A DNA stretch of 6,992 bases from Alphaproteobacteria bacterium (GTDB taxonomy: Bacteria > Pseudomonadota > Alphaproteobacteria > UBA6615), in NCBI GenBank assembly GCA_029243445.1, contig JAQWSA010000106.1, forward strand, positions 1-6,992, in the 5' to 3' direction. A model generated the notes under the pieces. The model made no database searches. It saw only the letters and a list, made by a program, of their open reading frames with translations, and had not been told where the DNA came from. The translations under genes were made by a program, and so were the position numbers. Below are positions 1-5,682 of the stretch, one piece after another; positions within the stretch are counted from its first letter, which is position 1, and each line of letters opens with the position of its first letter.

Positions 1-270
1 TTCTCCTCCAGCTACTATATCGACTTCACTTTTACCAATATCACGCTCAATTAAATCTATTGCAAGTTGGTTTAGTTCAGTTCTTGCTGAAGGAAATGAT
101 ATAATACGTCTACAATCTATATAGCTGGGGCTTTTGCGTCCTGATGTAAAAGTATACGGGTCATCTGGACGAAAATTTACGGCTTTTATATCAATAAGAA
201 TCTGTGCCGCACGATAAGCCGCTTTTTTTGAACTTAGATCACTATGTATTAGTTCTGAAGGACGAGGCAT
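1..270 (-). CDS. pyrE: Orotate phosphoribosyltransferase, N-terminal part (cut by window edge)
   Basis: This enzyme joins orotate to PRPP to give orotidine 5'-phosphate, the fifth step of de novo pyrimidine synthesis, in the cytoplasm. Ninety codons are visible from the ATG at 270 to the left edge. The residue 39-53 stretch PYTFTSGRKSPSYID is the typical OPRT N-terminal signature (F-S/T-SG-x-x-SP-x-YID), followed by CRRIISFP. The visible part ends in VAGGE, just before where the family has its TAGIP segment. The PRPP-binding loop and C-terminus lie outside the window. An AGGA Shine-Dalgarno (complement of 279-282) lies 8 nt upstream of the ATG and supports this start. The gene is divergent from the SH3 protein gene. 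The family call is firm; completeness cannot be judged. Confidence 0.93.
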   Translation of the reverse strand, partial: MPRPSELIHSDLSSKKAAYRAAQILIDIKAVNFRPDDPYTFTSGRKSPSYIDCRRIISFPSARTELNQLAIDLIERDIGKSEVDIVAGGE

Positions 271-278
271 TATTTAAT

Positions 279-282
279 TCCT
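279..282 (-). promoter_or_regulatory. Ribosome binding site of pyrE
   Basis: On the minus strand the sequence AGGA stands 8 nt before the ATG at 270. It is the only purine-rich Shine-Dalgarno-like stretch near this start. Confidence 0.55.
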
Positions 283-308
283 AGTTAAGATATGCAATTG
301 TTAATATT

Positions 309-314
309 ATTATA
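309..314 (-). promoter_or_regulatory. Possible -10 element for pyrE
   Basis: The minus strand reads TATAAT here, a perfect -10 hexamer about 40 nt upstream of the pyrE start. The hexamer 17 nt further upstream is GCTAAC, a poor -35, and a better TTGAGC sits at 21 nt, too far for a standard spacer. In such AT-rich DNA the match could be chance. Confidence 0.3.
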
Positions 315-316
315 GT

Positions 317-345
317 GAATCGATTAGATTCGTTAGCTCAAGCTA
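317..345. repeat. Two adjacent short inverted repeats in the pyrE/SH3 divergent region
   Basis: GAATC-GATTA-GATTC (317-331) is a 5-bp inverted repeat with a 5-nt spacer. TAGCT-CA-AGCTA (334-345) is a perfect 12-nt near-palindrome directly beside it. Both lie between the two divergent genes, where a transcription factor could bind. The arms are short, and no known operator consensus is recognised. Confidence 0.35.
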
Positions 346-390
346 GGTAAGTATAGATTTTATGTTTTGGCAACAAGCAGGCATGATGTA

Positions 391-1008
391 ATGAATTATG
401 TTAGGGTACCTAAATTATTTTATATACTAATTCTTATAAGTTTTTATATATCTATTTGTTCTGCCCCTACATTTGCTAATAATTACAAGCCTGTCCGCAG
501 TTGGCAAGGTTCGGTTTGGGTTAAAACTTTGAACGTTCGTGCCGGACCTGGAGAAGGTTATAAAATAGTTTCTCGGCTTAAGCGAGGTGATAAGGTTAAC
601 GCCTTTGATCAACTCGGCCGTTGGATACGTATTATCGGAATTCCTCTTGGGGCCCTAGATAATGAGGATAAACTGATTATCAACGAGTTTTGGATACACC
701 GTTCTTTTGTGCATTTACCTAAGAAATTCATGGAACCTAAATTTGGAAAGAAAGAAAACTCTTTTTTAGATTGGGCAATTGCAAGAGGTGATTTACTAGA
801 ATTATCCATAGAAAGCGATAATAGATTATCTATAACCTTATCACATATTATTAAAGTTAGTGACGCCGAACGTATTGCTTTAGAAGTTGGTTGTGCTTAC
901 AGAAAAAAATTGGGCTTAAATAAGCCAGTTTCAGTTACTGTGTGGGGAAAAGAGGGTACCAAAGATAATTGGTTAGCACAGACTAGTTGTCTGAAAAGTA
1001 ATCCATAA
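391..1008 (+). CDS. Secreted bacterial SH3-domain protein with an unrecognised C-terminal half
   Basis: The protein is predicted to be exported and to bind the cell wall or a protein partner in the periplasm. I prefer the ATG at 391 (205 residues) over an in-frame TTG at 367 because it puts the hydrophobic segment (residues 8-24) near the N-terminus as a normal signal peptide, with likely cleavage after TFA at residue 29. Cys23 is not in a lipobox (Ile precedes it). Residues about 40-83 are an SH3b/SH3_3 domain, shown by VKTLNVRAGPGEGYKIV, then LKRGDKV and GRWIRI. A segment with WIHRSFV near 101-107 probably completes the fold. Residues about 120-205 match no family I recognise. They hold SLSITL-like beta strands, a helix with Cys168 and a terminal Cys200, which could form a disulfide in the periplasm. 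The gene is divergent from pyrE and convergent with the hydrolase gene. Its role is unknown. Confidence 0.85.
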   Translation: MNYVRVPKLFYILILISFYISICSAPTFANNYKPVRSWQGSVWVKTLNVRAGPGEGYKIVSRLKRGDKVNAFDQLGRWIRIIGIPLGALDNEDKLIINEFWIHRSFVHLPKKFMEPKFGKKENSFLDWAIARGDLLELSIESDNRLSITLSHIIKVSDAERIALEVGCAYRKKLGLNKPVSVTVWGKEGTKDNWLAQTSCLKSNP

Positions 1009-1033
1009 TGTTAAATGCATTTAAGAAACTACT

Positions 1034-1047
1034 CTATTTAGAAATAG
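1034..1047. terminator. Weak hairpin between convergent genes
   Basis: CTATTTAGAAATAG is a perfect 14-nt palindrome-like hairpin (5-bp stem, TAGA loop) in the 51-bp gap between the convergent SH3 and hydrolase genes. It has an AT-rich stem and no clean T-run on either side, so it is at best a weak bidirectional terminator. Confidence 0.22.
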
Positions 1048-1059
1048 CAAAATAACTAT

Positions 1060-2133
1060 TTAAAGTTGTTTTGACATCCAATCGGCCATTATTGGTCTTA
1101 CTTGTGCTGGTTTGTTATCACAACAATGGTTGCCGCCTTTAAACATTACTAATTCAGCATTTTTTCCAACAGCCGCTAGCAGTTTTTCAGCTTCGCTATA
1201 AGGGCATATGTTATCTTCATCGCTGTGAACAATTAAAAGAGGACAGGTGATATTTTCAGCAGAATTTTTTAAGGTAAATCCATGGGCAATCTCACGCGCT
1301 TTATTGCGGTCTGTTGCTCCAAATGCAAATTGTAAAATGTCTAATAGTACATCCGATGATGTATCCCAGAAGGATAACATATCAAAGTAGCCCCCCAACG
1401 ATATGCATGCCTTTATGCGTTTATCATGGGCAGCCACTCTTGGAGCTGCATAACCACCCATACTGCGTCCCCAAATACCTAAACGGCTAGAATCTATGTC
1501 AGGTCTGTTTTCTAGAATATCAAGTACTGCGCCCACTGGTGATTCAAAATCATGTCGTAGTTTCATTTTCTGCCAGGTCATTCCTTGTCCTGGGCCGTCA
1601 AAAGCACATGTAGCTAATCCACGTTTTAAAAATTCGTTTTCAAGAGTAAAAAACTCTTCCTTGGTTGAGTCGGCTCCTGCATTAAGCAAAACACATGGGA
1701 CTGGTTTATTTGAAGTATTTACAGGCAAGCGTAAATTTCCTGAGAACTCAATATTCTCGAAAGGTATCTCAATACGCTCAGTTTTTGGATTCAAATGTGG
1801 CATAGCTTTTAAATACGCTTTTCTTTGAAGAGTCTGAACGCGAAGTTTCTCATCAGGGTTTTCTACATTACCTGATTGTCCTGTATGAAAGGATATTGTG
1901 GCACGAAAATATGCTTCTCCAGCAGTAATTAAATTACCTAGTGCCAAGGCTTCATCACCTCTAATCTCATGCTTATGACCTACTTTTTCCCATCCGTTTG
2001 ACCAATCAGCTACCTCTTTCATATTAGTAATAACTTCAGTAGCATCATTATAGTCAACACCTGAACCTAACAGGCGCGGTAAACGTCCTATTAAATGCTG
2101 TTGGGTCGTCTCATAAGTCATTATTTTATCCAT
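1060..2133 (-). CDS. Alpha/beta hydrolase, 2,6-dihydroxypseudooxynicotine hydrolase-like (possible C-C bond hydrolase)
   Basis: This is a 357-residue cytoplasmic serine hydrolase. Residues 1 to about 120 form a helical cap-type region, and the alpha/beta core follows. The nucleophile motif is GRSMG (222-226, Ser224). The likely acid is Asp307 in HSDEDNICP, and the base is His336 in GGNHCCDN. The oxyanion region is NAGADSTKEE (151-160), followed by CAFDGPGQG (177-184). From memory, STKEE, FDGPGQG, the GRS-G-GG elbow, GxHCC and ADW all recur in the Arthrobacter nicotine-pathway enzyme, which cleaves a beta-diketone-like C-C bond; the FrsA/DUF1100 group is a more distant relative. The true substrate is unknown, and an esterase role is possible. 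The gene lies 70 bp downstream of the thioesterase gene on the same strand, so the two are probably cotranscribed. No strong Shine-Dalgarno precedes the ATG at 2133; an in-frame ATG four codons later is an alternative start. Confidence 0.85.
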   Translation of the reverse strand: MDKIMTYETTQQHLIGRLPRLLGSGVDYNDATEVITNMKEVADWSNGWEKVGHKHEIRGDEALALGNLITAGEAYFRATISFHTGQSGNVENPDEKLRVQTLQRKAYLKAMPHLNPKTERIEIPFENIEFSGNLRLPVNTSNKPVPCVLLNAGADSTKEEFFTLENEFLKRGLATCAFDGPGQGMTWQKMKLRHDFESPVGAVLDILENRPDIDSSRLGIWGRSMGGYAAPRVAAHDKRIKACISLGGYFDMLSFWDTSSDVLLDILQFAFGATDRNKAREIAHGFTLKNSAENITCPLLIVHSDEDNICPYSEAEKLLAAVGKNAELVMFKGGNHCCDNKPAQVRPIMADWMSKQL

Positions 2134-2203
2134 AATAATTTTAGTAGAAAATCTTATAACATTAACTTTATCAATTATATATGTTTAGAAGGATATTTAA
2201 TGA

Positions 2204-2620
2204 TTACTTTCTTTGGGCGTCAATATCAGTATAGGCATAAATGGCATCGCCTGTAGCTATTAGGTTTCCTAGATTATCTTTTACTTCTGCTTTAGAGAAA
2301 TAGATGCGTCGACCAGATTTCACTACCTGTGCCGTGCAAATTAGGGTTTCTCCTTTTGGTCGTCCTATGAAATTAGTATTTAACGTTATAGTAACATTTC
2401 CTCTTCGTTTGGCAGGGTCAACTTCATAAATACCACAAAAGCCAGTAGCGGCATCTATTAATGTGGTCATAGTTCCGCCATGAACTCCACCTTGGCGGTT
2501 TTTATGCACATCTGTTATGTTAACGCTGATCTCTGCGTATCCTTCGTGCCATTCTACTAGTTTAAAGTTAAGATATCCGTTAAGTCCTTCTTTTAAATCA
2601 CGAGTTTTAAATTCATTCAT
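2204..2620 (-). CDS. PaaI-family hotdog-fold thioesterase
   Basis: The 138-residue protein has the usual length for a single 4HBT hotdog domain and is expected to hydrolyse an acyl-CoA thioester in the cytoplasm as a dimer or tetramer. The family signature is residues 44-60, GGVHGGTMTTLIDAATG, containing HGG (47-49) and the likely catalytic Asp56. TLNTNFIGRPKGETL (79-93) and the final strand ATGDAIYAY (122-130) match the PaaI/YbgC-like pattern of a long central helix wrapped by sheet. The substrate cannot be read from sequence; phenylacetyl-CoA or other aromatic and medium-chain acyl-CoAs are known for relatives. AAGAG lies about 11 nt upstream of the ATG at 2620 as a weak ribosome site. It is the first gene of a probable two-gene unit with the alpha/beta hydrolase and is divergent from the aminotransferase gene. 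Confidence 0.9.
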   Translation of the reverse strand: MNEFKTRDLKEGLNGYLNFKLVEWHEGYAEISVNITDVHKNRQGGVHGGTMTTLIDAATGFCGIYEVDPAKRRGNVTITLNTNFIGRPKGETLICTAQVVKSGRRIYFSKAEVKDNLGNLIATGDAIYAYTDIDAQRK

Positions 2621-2655
2621 AATATTACACTCTTATTTTTTAATTATTTAATCAT

Positions 2656-2743
2656 ATGCCCGAAGGGCTTGTCGTAATCAATTACCCTATGCCTACTATA
2701 TTTCCCTAAGTTTATTAAAAAGTTAAACTTATACTTTAAGTTT
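2656..2743 (+). promoter_or_regulatory. Aminotransferase leader with stacked inverted repeats and a 17-codon ORF
   Basis: This part of the intergenic region is richer in GC than its flanks. It contains GCCC-GAA-GGGC (2658-2668), GTAAT-CA-ATTAC (2674-2685), TAAGTTTA/TAAACTTA (2707-2714 with 2724-2731, 9-nt loop) and AAACTT/AAGTTT (2725-2730 with 2738-2743). The third and fourth hairpins share the AAACTT arm, so they exclude each other, and the fourth ends one base before the GGAG ribosome site. A small ORF MPEGLVVINYPMPTIFP runs 2656-2709 and stops inside the third repeat, but no ribosome site precedes it. A candidate -10 TATACT (2730-2735) lies in the same stretch. A leader-type control element or an operator is possible, but not proven. 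Confidence 0.3.
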
Positions 2744-2744
2744 T

Positions 2745-2748
2745 GGAG
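2745..2748 (+). promoter_or_regulatory. Ribosome binding site of the aminotransferase
   Basis: GGAG is placed 5 nt before the ATG at 2754. It is clear and fixes the start. It lies immediately after one of two mutually exclusive leader hairpins. Confidence 0.7.
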
Positions 2749-2753
2749 CTAAT

Positions 2754-3932
2754 ATGTCAGACGGAAAGAAACAGAATTTTCATAAAGTTCGCTTAGCCAT
2801 CAAGAATCTGGAAGGGTCGTTAATTCGCGAAGTTGCTGAATCTAATATTGGTAGAGAAGGTGTAATTCCCTTGTGGTTTGGCGAGCCTAGTTCAGCGACA
2901 CCTGATTTTATTAAGAGGGCGGCTGTTAGTTCATTAGATGAAAACCAAGTTTTCTACGCACAGAATAGAGGCATACCACCTCTTCGAGAGATACTAGCAG
3001 ACTATGTTTCTAGATTGCATAATAAGCCTATAGCTGCTGATTCACTAACTGTAACAGCATCTGGTATGAATGCTATCATGCTTGTATCTCAGGCACTAAT
3101 TGACCAGAACGACAACATGATTGTCGTTGGTCCAGTTTGGCCTAATTGTTGTCAAACAATACAAGTGATGGGAGGGGAAGCTCGTCATATAGCCCTTCAT
3201 CCTGATCATAATGGGTGCTGGCAATTAGATATGGATGAGCTTTTCAGTTTATGTGATGCAAAAACCCGCGCTATCTTTGTAAACTCACCTGGTAATCCAA
3301 CAGGTTGGGTAATGAATGAAAGTGAACAGCGATCACTTCTATCAGAGTGTAAACGCCGGGGAATATATGTTATAGCTGATGAAGTATATATTCGCCTTTT
3401 TTACGATGGTAAAAAAGCACCTTCTTTTCTAGATTTTTCAGAAACGGATGACCCGTTAATTGTAATAAATAGCTTTTCTAAATCTTGGTCTATGACCGGC
3501 TGGCGTCTAGGCTGGCTAACTCATCCCCCTGAACTTGGTGATGTATTTTCTAAGCTTAATGAATTTAACATTGCTTCGCCAACGACCTTCGTACAGCATG
3601 CAGGAATTGTGGCTATACGTGAGGGAGAGGAATTTATTAGTCAAATGGTTGAAGATTATAGACATAATCGAGATTTGGTATTTCAAAGGCTAGCGGCTTT
3701 GCCGAAGGTTAAAATGTCCAGGCCGGAGGCTGCTTTTTATGCTTTTTTTTCTGTCGACGGTATGACCGATAGCCTACAATATGCAAAATATCTGATAGAA
3801 ACTACCGGTGTGGGTTTGGCTCCTGGCCTTGCTTTTGGTCAAGCCGGCGAGGGCTGGCTAAGACTATGTTTTGCAGCAAATCAGGATATATTGTCTGAGG
3901 CTTTAGACCGTTTAGAGCCAGCGCTATCGTAG
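2754..3932 (+). CDS. Class I/II PLP-dependent aminotransferase (aspartate aminotransferase fold)
   Basis: At 392 residues it has the usual length for a fold-type I aminotransferase, which moves an amino group between an amino acid and a 2-oxoacid in the cytoplasm. Visible active-site features are TASGMNAI (101-108, phosphate-binding region), Trp129 in VWPN (ring stacking on PLP), NSPGNPTG (177-184) with Asn181, ADEVY (208-212) with Asp209 and Tyr212, SFSKSWSMTGWRLGW (240-254) with Schiff-base Lys243 and Arg251, and the carboxylate-binding Arg370 in WLRLCF. All key residues are present, so it should be active. Substrate preference cannot be read from the sequence. The next gene, 25 bp downstream on the same strand, encodes a DenD-like 2-hydroxyacid dehydrogenase, which suggests the two act on one pathway. 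Upstream is a divergent region with several inverted repeats. Confidence 0.93.
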   Translation: MSDGKKQNFHKVRLAIKNLEGSLIREVAESNIGREGVIPLWFGEPSSATPDFIKRAAVSSLDENQVFYAQNRGIPPLREILADYVSRLHNKPIAADSLTVTASGMNAIMLVSQALIDQNDNMIVVGPVWPNCCQTIQVMGGEARHIALHPDHNGCWQLDMDELFSLCDAKTRAIFVNSPGNPTGWVMNESEQRSLLSECKRRGIYVIADEVYIRLFYDGKKAPSFLDFSETDDPLIVINSFSKSWSMTGWRLGWLTHPPELGDVFSKLNEFNIASPTTFVQHAGIVAIREGEEFISQMVEDYRHNRDLVFQRLAALPKVKMSRPEAAFYAFFSVDGMTDSLQYAKYLIETTGVGLAPGLAFGQAGEGWLRLCFAANQDILSEALDRLEPALS

Positions 3933-3942
3933 TATCAGAAAA

Positions 3943-3948
3943 AAGGAG
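3943..3948 (+). promoter_or_regulatory. Ribosome binding site that supports the TTG start of the dehydrogenase
   Basis: AAGGAG is a near-perfect Shine-Dalgarno sequence 9 nt before the TTG at 3958. No in-frame ATG comes before the Rossmann motif, so the TTG start is well supported. Confidence 0.75.
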
Positions 3949-3957
3949 ATTTTAATT

Positions 3958-4944
3958 TTGAAAGTTGTAATAACTGGAGGAACTGGAATGCTTGGTAGAC
4001 GTTTAGCCAAACGTTTACTCAGTAATGACGAACTAATTGGCCCTTCTGGTAAAAAAGAGCCATTAGAAAATTTGATATTAGTTGATGCTTATAAATCTGC
4101 TGAAAGTCCGCCTAATGATCGAAGGGTAAAGATTATCAATGCTAATATCTGTGATAATGGCGTAGCCAGAAACATAATAGATGATGACGTGGACACAGTA
4201 TTTCATTTTGCAGCTGTGGTTAGTGGTGGAGCCGAAGCTGATTTTGATTTAGGATATTACGTTAATTTGTCTGGTACTCGTAATGTATTTGAGGCTTGTC
4301 GCGCTATTACAAATAGCCCACGTGTGGTCTTCACAAGCTCATTAGCAGTTTACGGAGGATATAGAGATATTGATGATGAAACGCCTCTAACCCCTCAAAC
4401 TTCGTATGGTGTTCAAAAAGCGATGGGTGAATTAATGATTAATGACTACACCAGAAAGGGTTTTTTTGATGGTCGTAGTCTTCGTCTACCAACTATAGTA
4501 GTGCGCCCTGGTAAACCCAACAGAGCTGCTTCAGGGTTTGCCAGCTCTATTTTAAGAGAGCCACTTCAAGGAGATCCTGTAAATTGCCCGGTTACAGCTG
4601 AAACTAGAATGTTAGTTCTGTCTCCCCGGAGAGCTGTTCAGGCATTTATAGATGTTCATAATGCTGATTCTATTAAACTAGGCTTTCGCCGAGGTGTGAT
4701 GATGAATGGTATATCACCATCTATAGGAGAAATGATGGAAGCTCTTAAACAAATAGCAGGTAGAAAAGTTGTGGACCGTATCTCTTGGAATCCTGATGAA
4801 GAAGTACAACGGATGGTTGATAGTTGGCCTTGGTTTGCTAATGGTCATCTTGGACAAAGTCTTGGTTTTGAACCAGATAATTCTATTCATGAAGTAATAC
4901 AAAATTTTATTGATGATGAATTAGAAGGACAAGTGAGGAACTAA
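3958..4944 (+). CDS. denD: NAD-dependent epimerase/dehydratase-type SDR, D-erythronate dehydrogenase-like
   Basis: This is a 328-residue extended SDR. Characterised DenD oxidises D-erythronate to 2-dehydro-D-erythronate with NAD in the cytoplasm. The Rossmann motif TGGTGMLGRRL (6-16) opens the protein, Asp43 in LVDA is the likely NAD ribose contact, and catalytic residues are TSS (126-128) and Tyr150/Lys154 in SYGVQKAMGELM. Several stretches follow the DenD pattern as I know it: HFAAVVSGGAEADFDLG (83-99), LTPQTSYG, NDYTRKGFFDGR, LRLPTIVVRPGKPN (175-188), ILREPL and the C-terminal DDELEG. The start is TTG with a strong Shine-Dalgarno. It follows the aminotransferase gene by 25 bp and is very likely cotranscribed. 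None of the usual four-carbon acid catabolic partners (OtnK kinase, OtnC decarboxylase, OtnI isomerase) is in view, so the physiological substrate may differ. The family call is firm; the exact symbol is less so. Confidence 0.85.
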   Translation: MKVVITGGTGMLGRRLAKRLLSNDELIGPSGKKEPLENLILVDAYKSAESPPNDRRVKIINANICDNGVARNIIDDDVDTVFHFAAVVSGGAEADFDLGYYVNLSGTRNVFEACRAITNSPRVVFTSSLAVYGGYRDIDDETPLTPQTSYGVQKAMGELMINDYTRKGFFDGRSLRLPTIVVRPGKPNRAASGFASSILREPLQGDPVNCPVTAETRMLVLSPRRAVQAFIDVHNADSIKLGFRRGVMMNGISPSIGEMMEALKQIAGRKVVDRISWNPDEEVQRMVDSWPWFANGHLGQSLGFEPDNSIHEVIQNFIDDELEGQVRN

Positions 4945-4948
4945 ATAA

Positions 4949-5464
4949 TTAAACATCAAAGCTAACAAGAGATGTAATTGGTATGTCTATTTCATCACGT
5001 CCACCCAAGCCGTTTAACTCTATGATGAAAAATGAACCAACGACATCTGCTCCGATATTTTTAACTAACTTAATTGTTGCTTTTGCAGTCCCTCCAGTTG
5101 CCAATAAGTCGTCAATGACAACGATTTTTTTACCTGGTGAAATTGCATCCTTTTGAATTTCTATAGTGTCAGTACCATATTCTAAATCGTAAGTGTTAGA
5201 TATAGTTGGACCAGGCAGTTTTCCACTCTTTCTAGCCATAACTACTCCACATTTTAGTTTTATTGACAAAGGTGCGGCTAATAGAAACCCTCTGCTCTCA
5301 ATTCCTATTACTAGGTCTGGTGGTTCTTTTTTGATTATTGAGAATAGACAATCTATCGTATGTGAAAAAGCTTCAGGATCTGCAAGTAATGGAGAAATGT
5401 CATAGAATAAAATACCCGGCTCAGGAAAATCATTAAACGTCCGAATATAATTAGTTATCTCCAT
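4949..5464 (-). CDS. apt: Adenine phosphoribosyltransferase
   Basis: It salvages adenine to AMP using PRPP in the cytoplasm, probably as a homodimer. The 171-residue length is normal. The signatures are FPEPGILFYDISPLL (13-27, the family's N-terminal adenine-site segment), GIESRGF (54-60), the flexible-loop RKSGKLP (78-84), EYGTDT (95-100) and the PRPP-binding loop VVIDDLLATGGTA (115-127) with Asp118 and Asp119. All key residues are present. Tyr21 stands where many homologues have Arg or another residue (FRDITPLL), a minor variation. The gene is convergent with the dehydrogenase gene, and the two stop codons are 4 bp apart, so their transcripts probably overlap. The start at 5464 has no strong Shine-Dalgarno; it is chosen because it gives the full N-terminus. 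Confidence 0.95.
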   Translation of the reverse strand: MEITNYIRTFNDFPEPGILFYDISPLLADPEAFSHTIDCLFSIIKKEPPDLVIGIESRGFLLAAPLSIKLKCGVVMARKSGKLPGPTISNTYDLEYGTDTIEIQKDAISPGKKIVVIDDLLATGGTAKATIKLVKNIGADVVGSFFIIELNGLGGRDEIDIPITSLVSFDV

Positions 5465-5614
5465 ACTATCTTATCCAATATTTTCTTGTGTGGAATTATT
5501 AACCAATAAACATATTTAAGTATAATTTACTTCAAGGGTTTTTGAAATCTATTTTGATGAATTTATATAAAACTAAAATACATTTATCTTCTAGCCTGAT
5601 TTATAACTTCATTT

Positions 5615-5620
5615 TATAAT
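5615..5620 (+). promoter_or_regulatory. Possible -10 element for the TAXI solute-binding protein gene
   Basis: TATAAT is a perfect hexamer 63 nt before the ATG at 5683. No good -35 is found at 16-18 nt (TAGCCT at 17 nt). The whole 218-bp gap between apt and this gene is strongly AT-rich and holds only small imperfect repeats (such as TTCAA/TTGAA at 5531-5546), so a chance match is quite possible. Confidence 0.3.
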
Positions 5621-5682
5621 CTAATCGAAAAATATGGGATTTCTTAATTTAACCAAAACACGTAAAGAGGTTTTTTTGGCAT

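Noticed and set aside
367..390. TTG at 367 as start of the SH3 protein
   Set aside because: It would add a polar stretch before the signal peptide, and a possible -10 (TATAGA, 352-357) would leave almost no leader; the ATG at 391 fits better.
1496..1828. 110-codon plus-strand open frame inside the hydrolase gene
   Set aside because: It is antisense to the conserved catalytic region of the alpha/beta hydrolase, has an unconvincing composition and no ribosome site; it is a shadow frame.
2656..2709. 17-codon ORF as a genuine leader-peptide gene
   Set aside because: It lacks a Shine-Dalgarno and a clear run of regulatory codons; kept only as part of the leader observation.
5193..5405. 70-codon plus-strand open frame inside apt
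   Set aside because: It runs antisense over the most conserved apt motifs and has no independent support.
5465..5682. 218-bp AT-rich gap searched for a small RNA or riboswitch
   Set aside because: Only short imperfect AT-rich repeats and a lone TATAAT were found; no known riboswitch pattern or stable GC-rich stem is visible.
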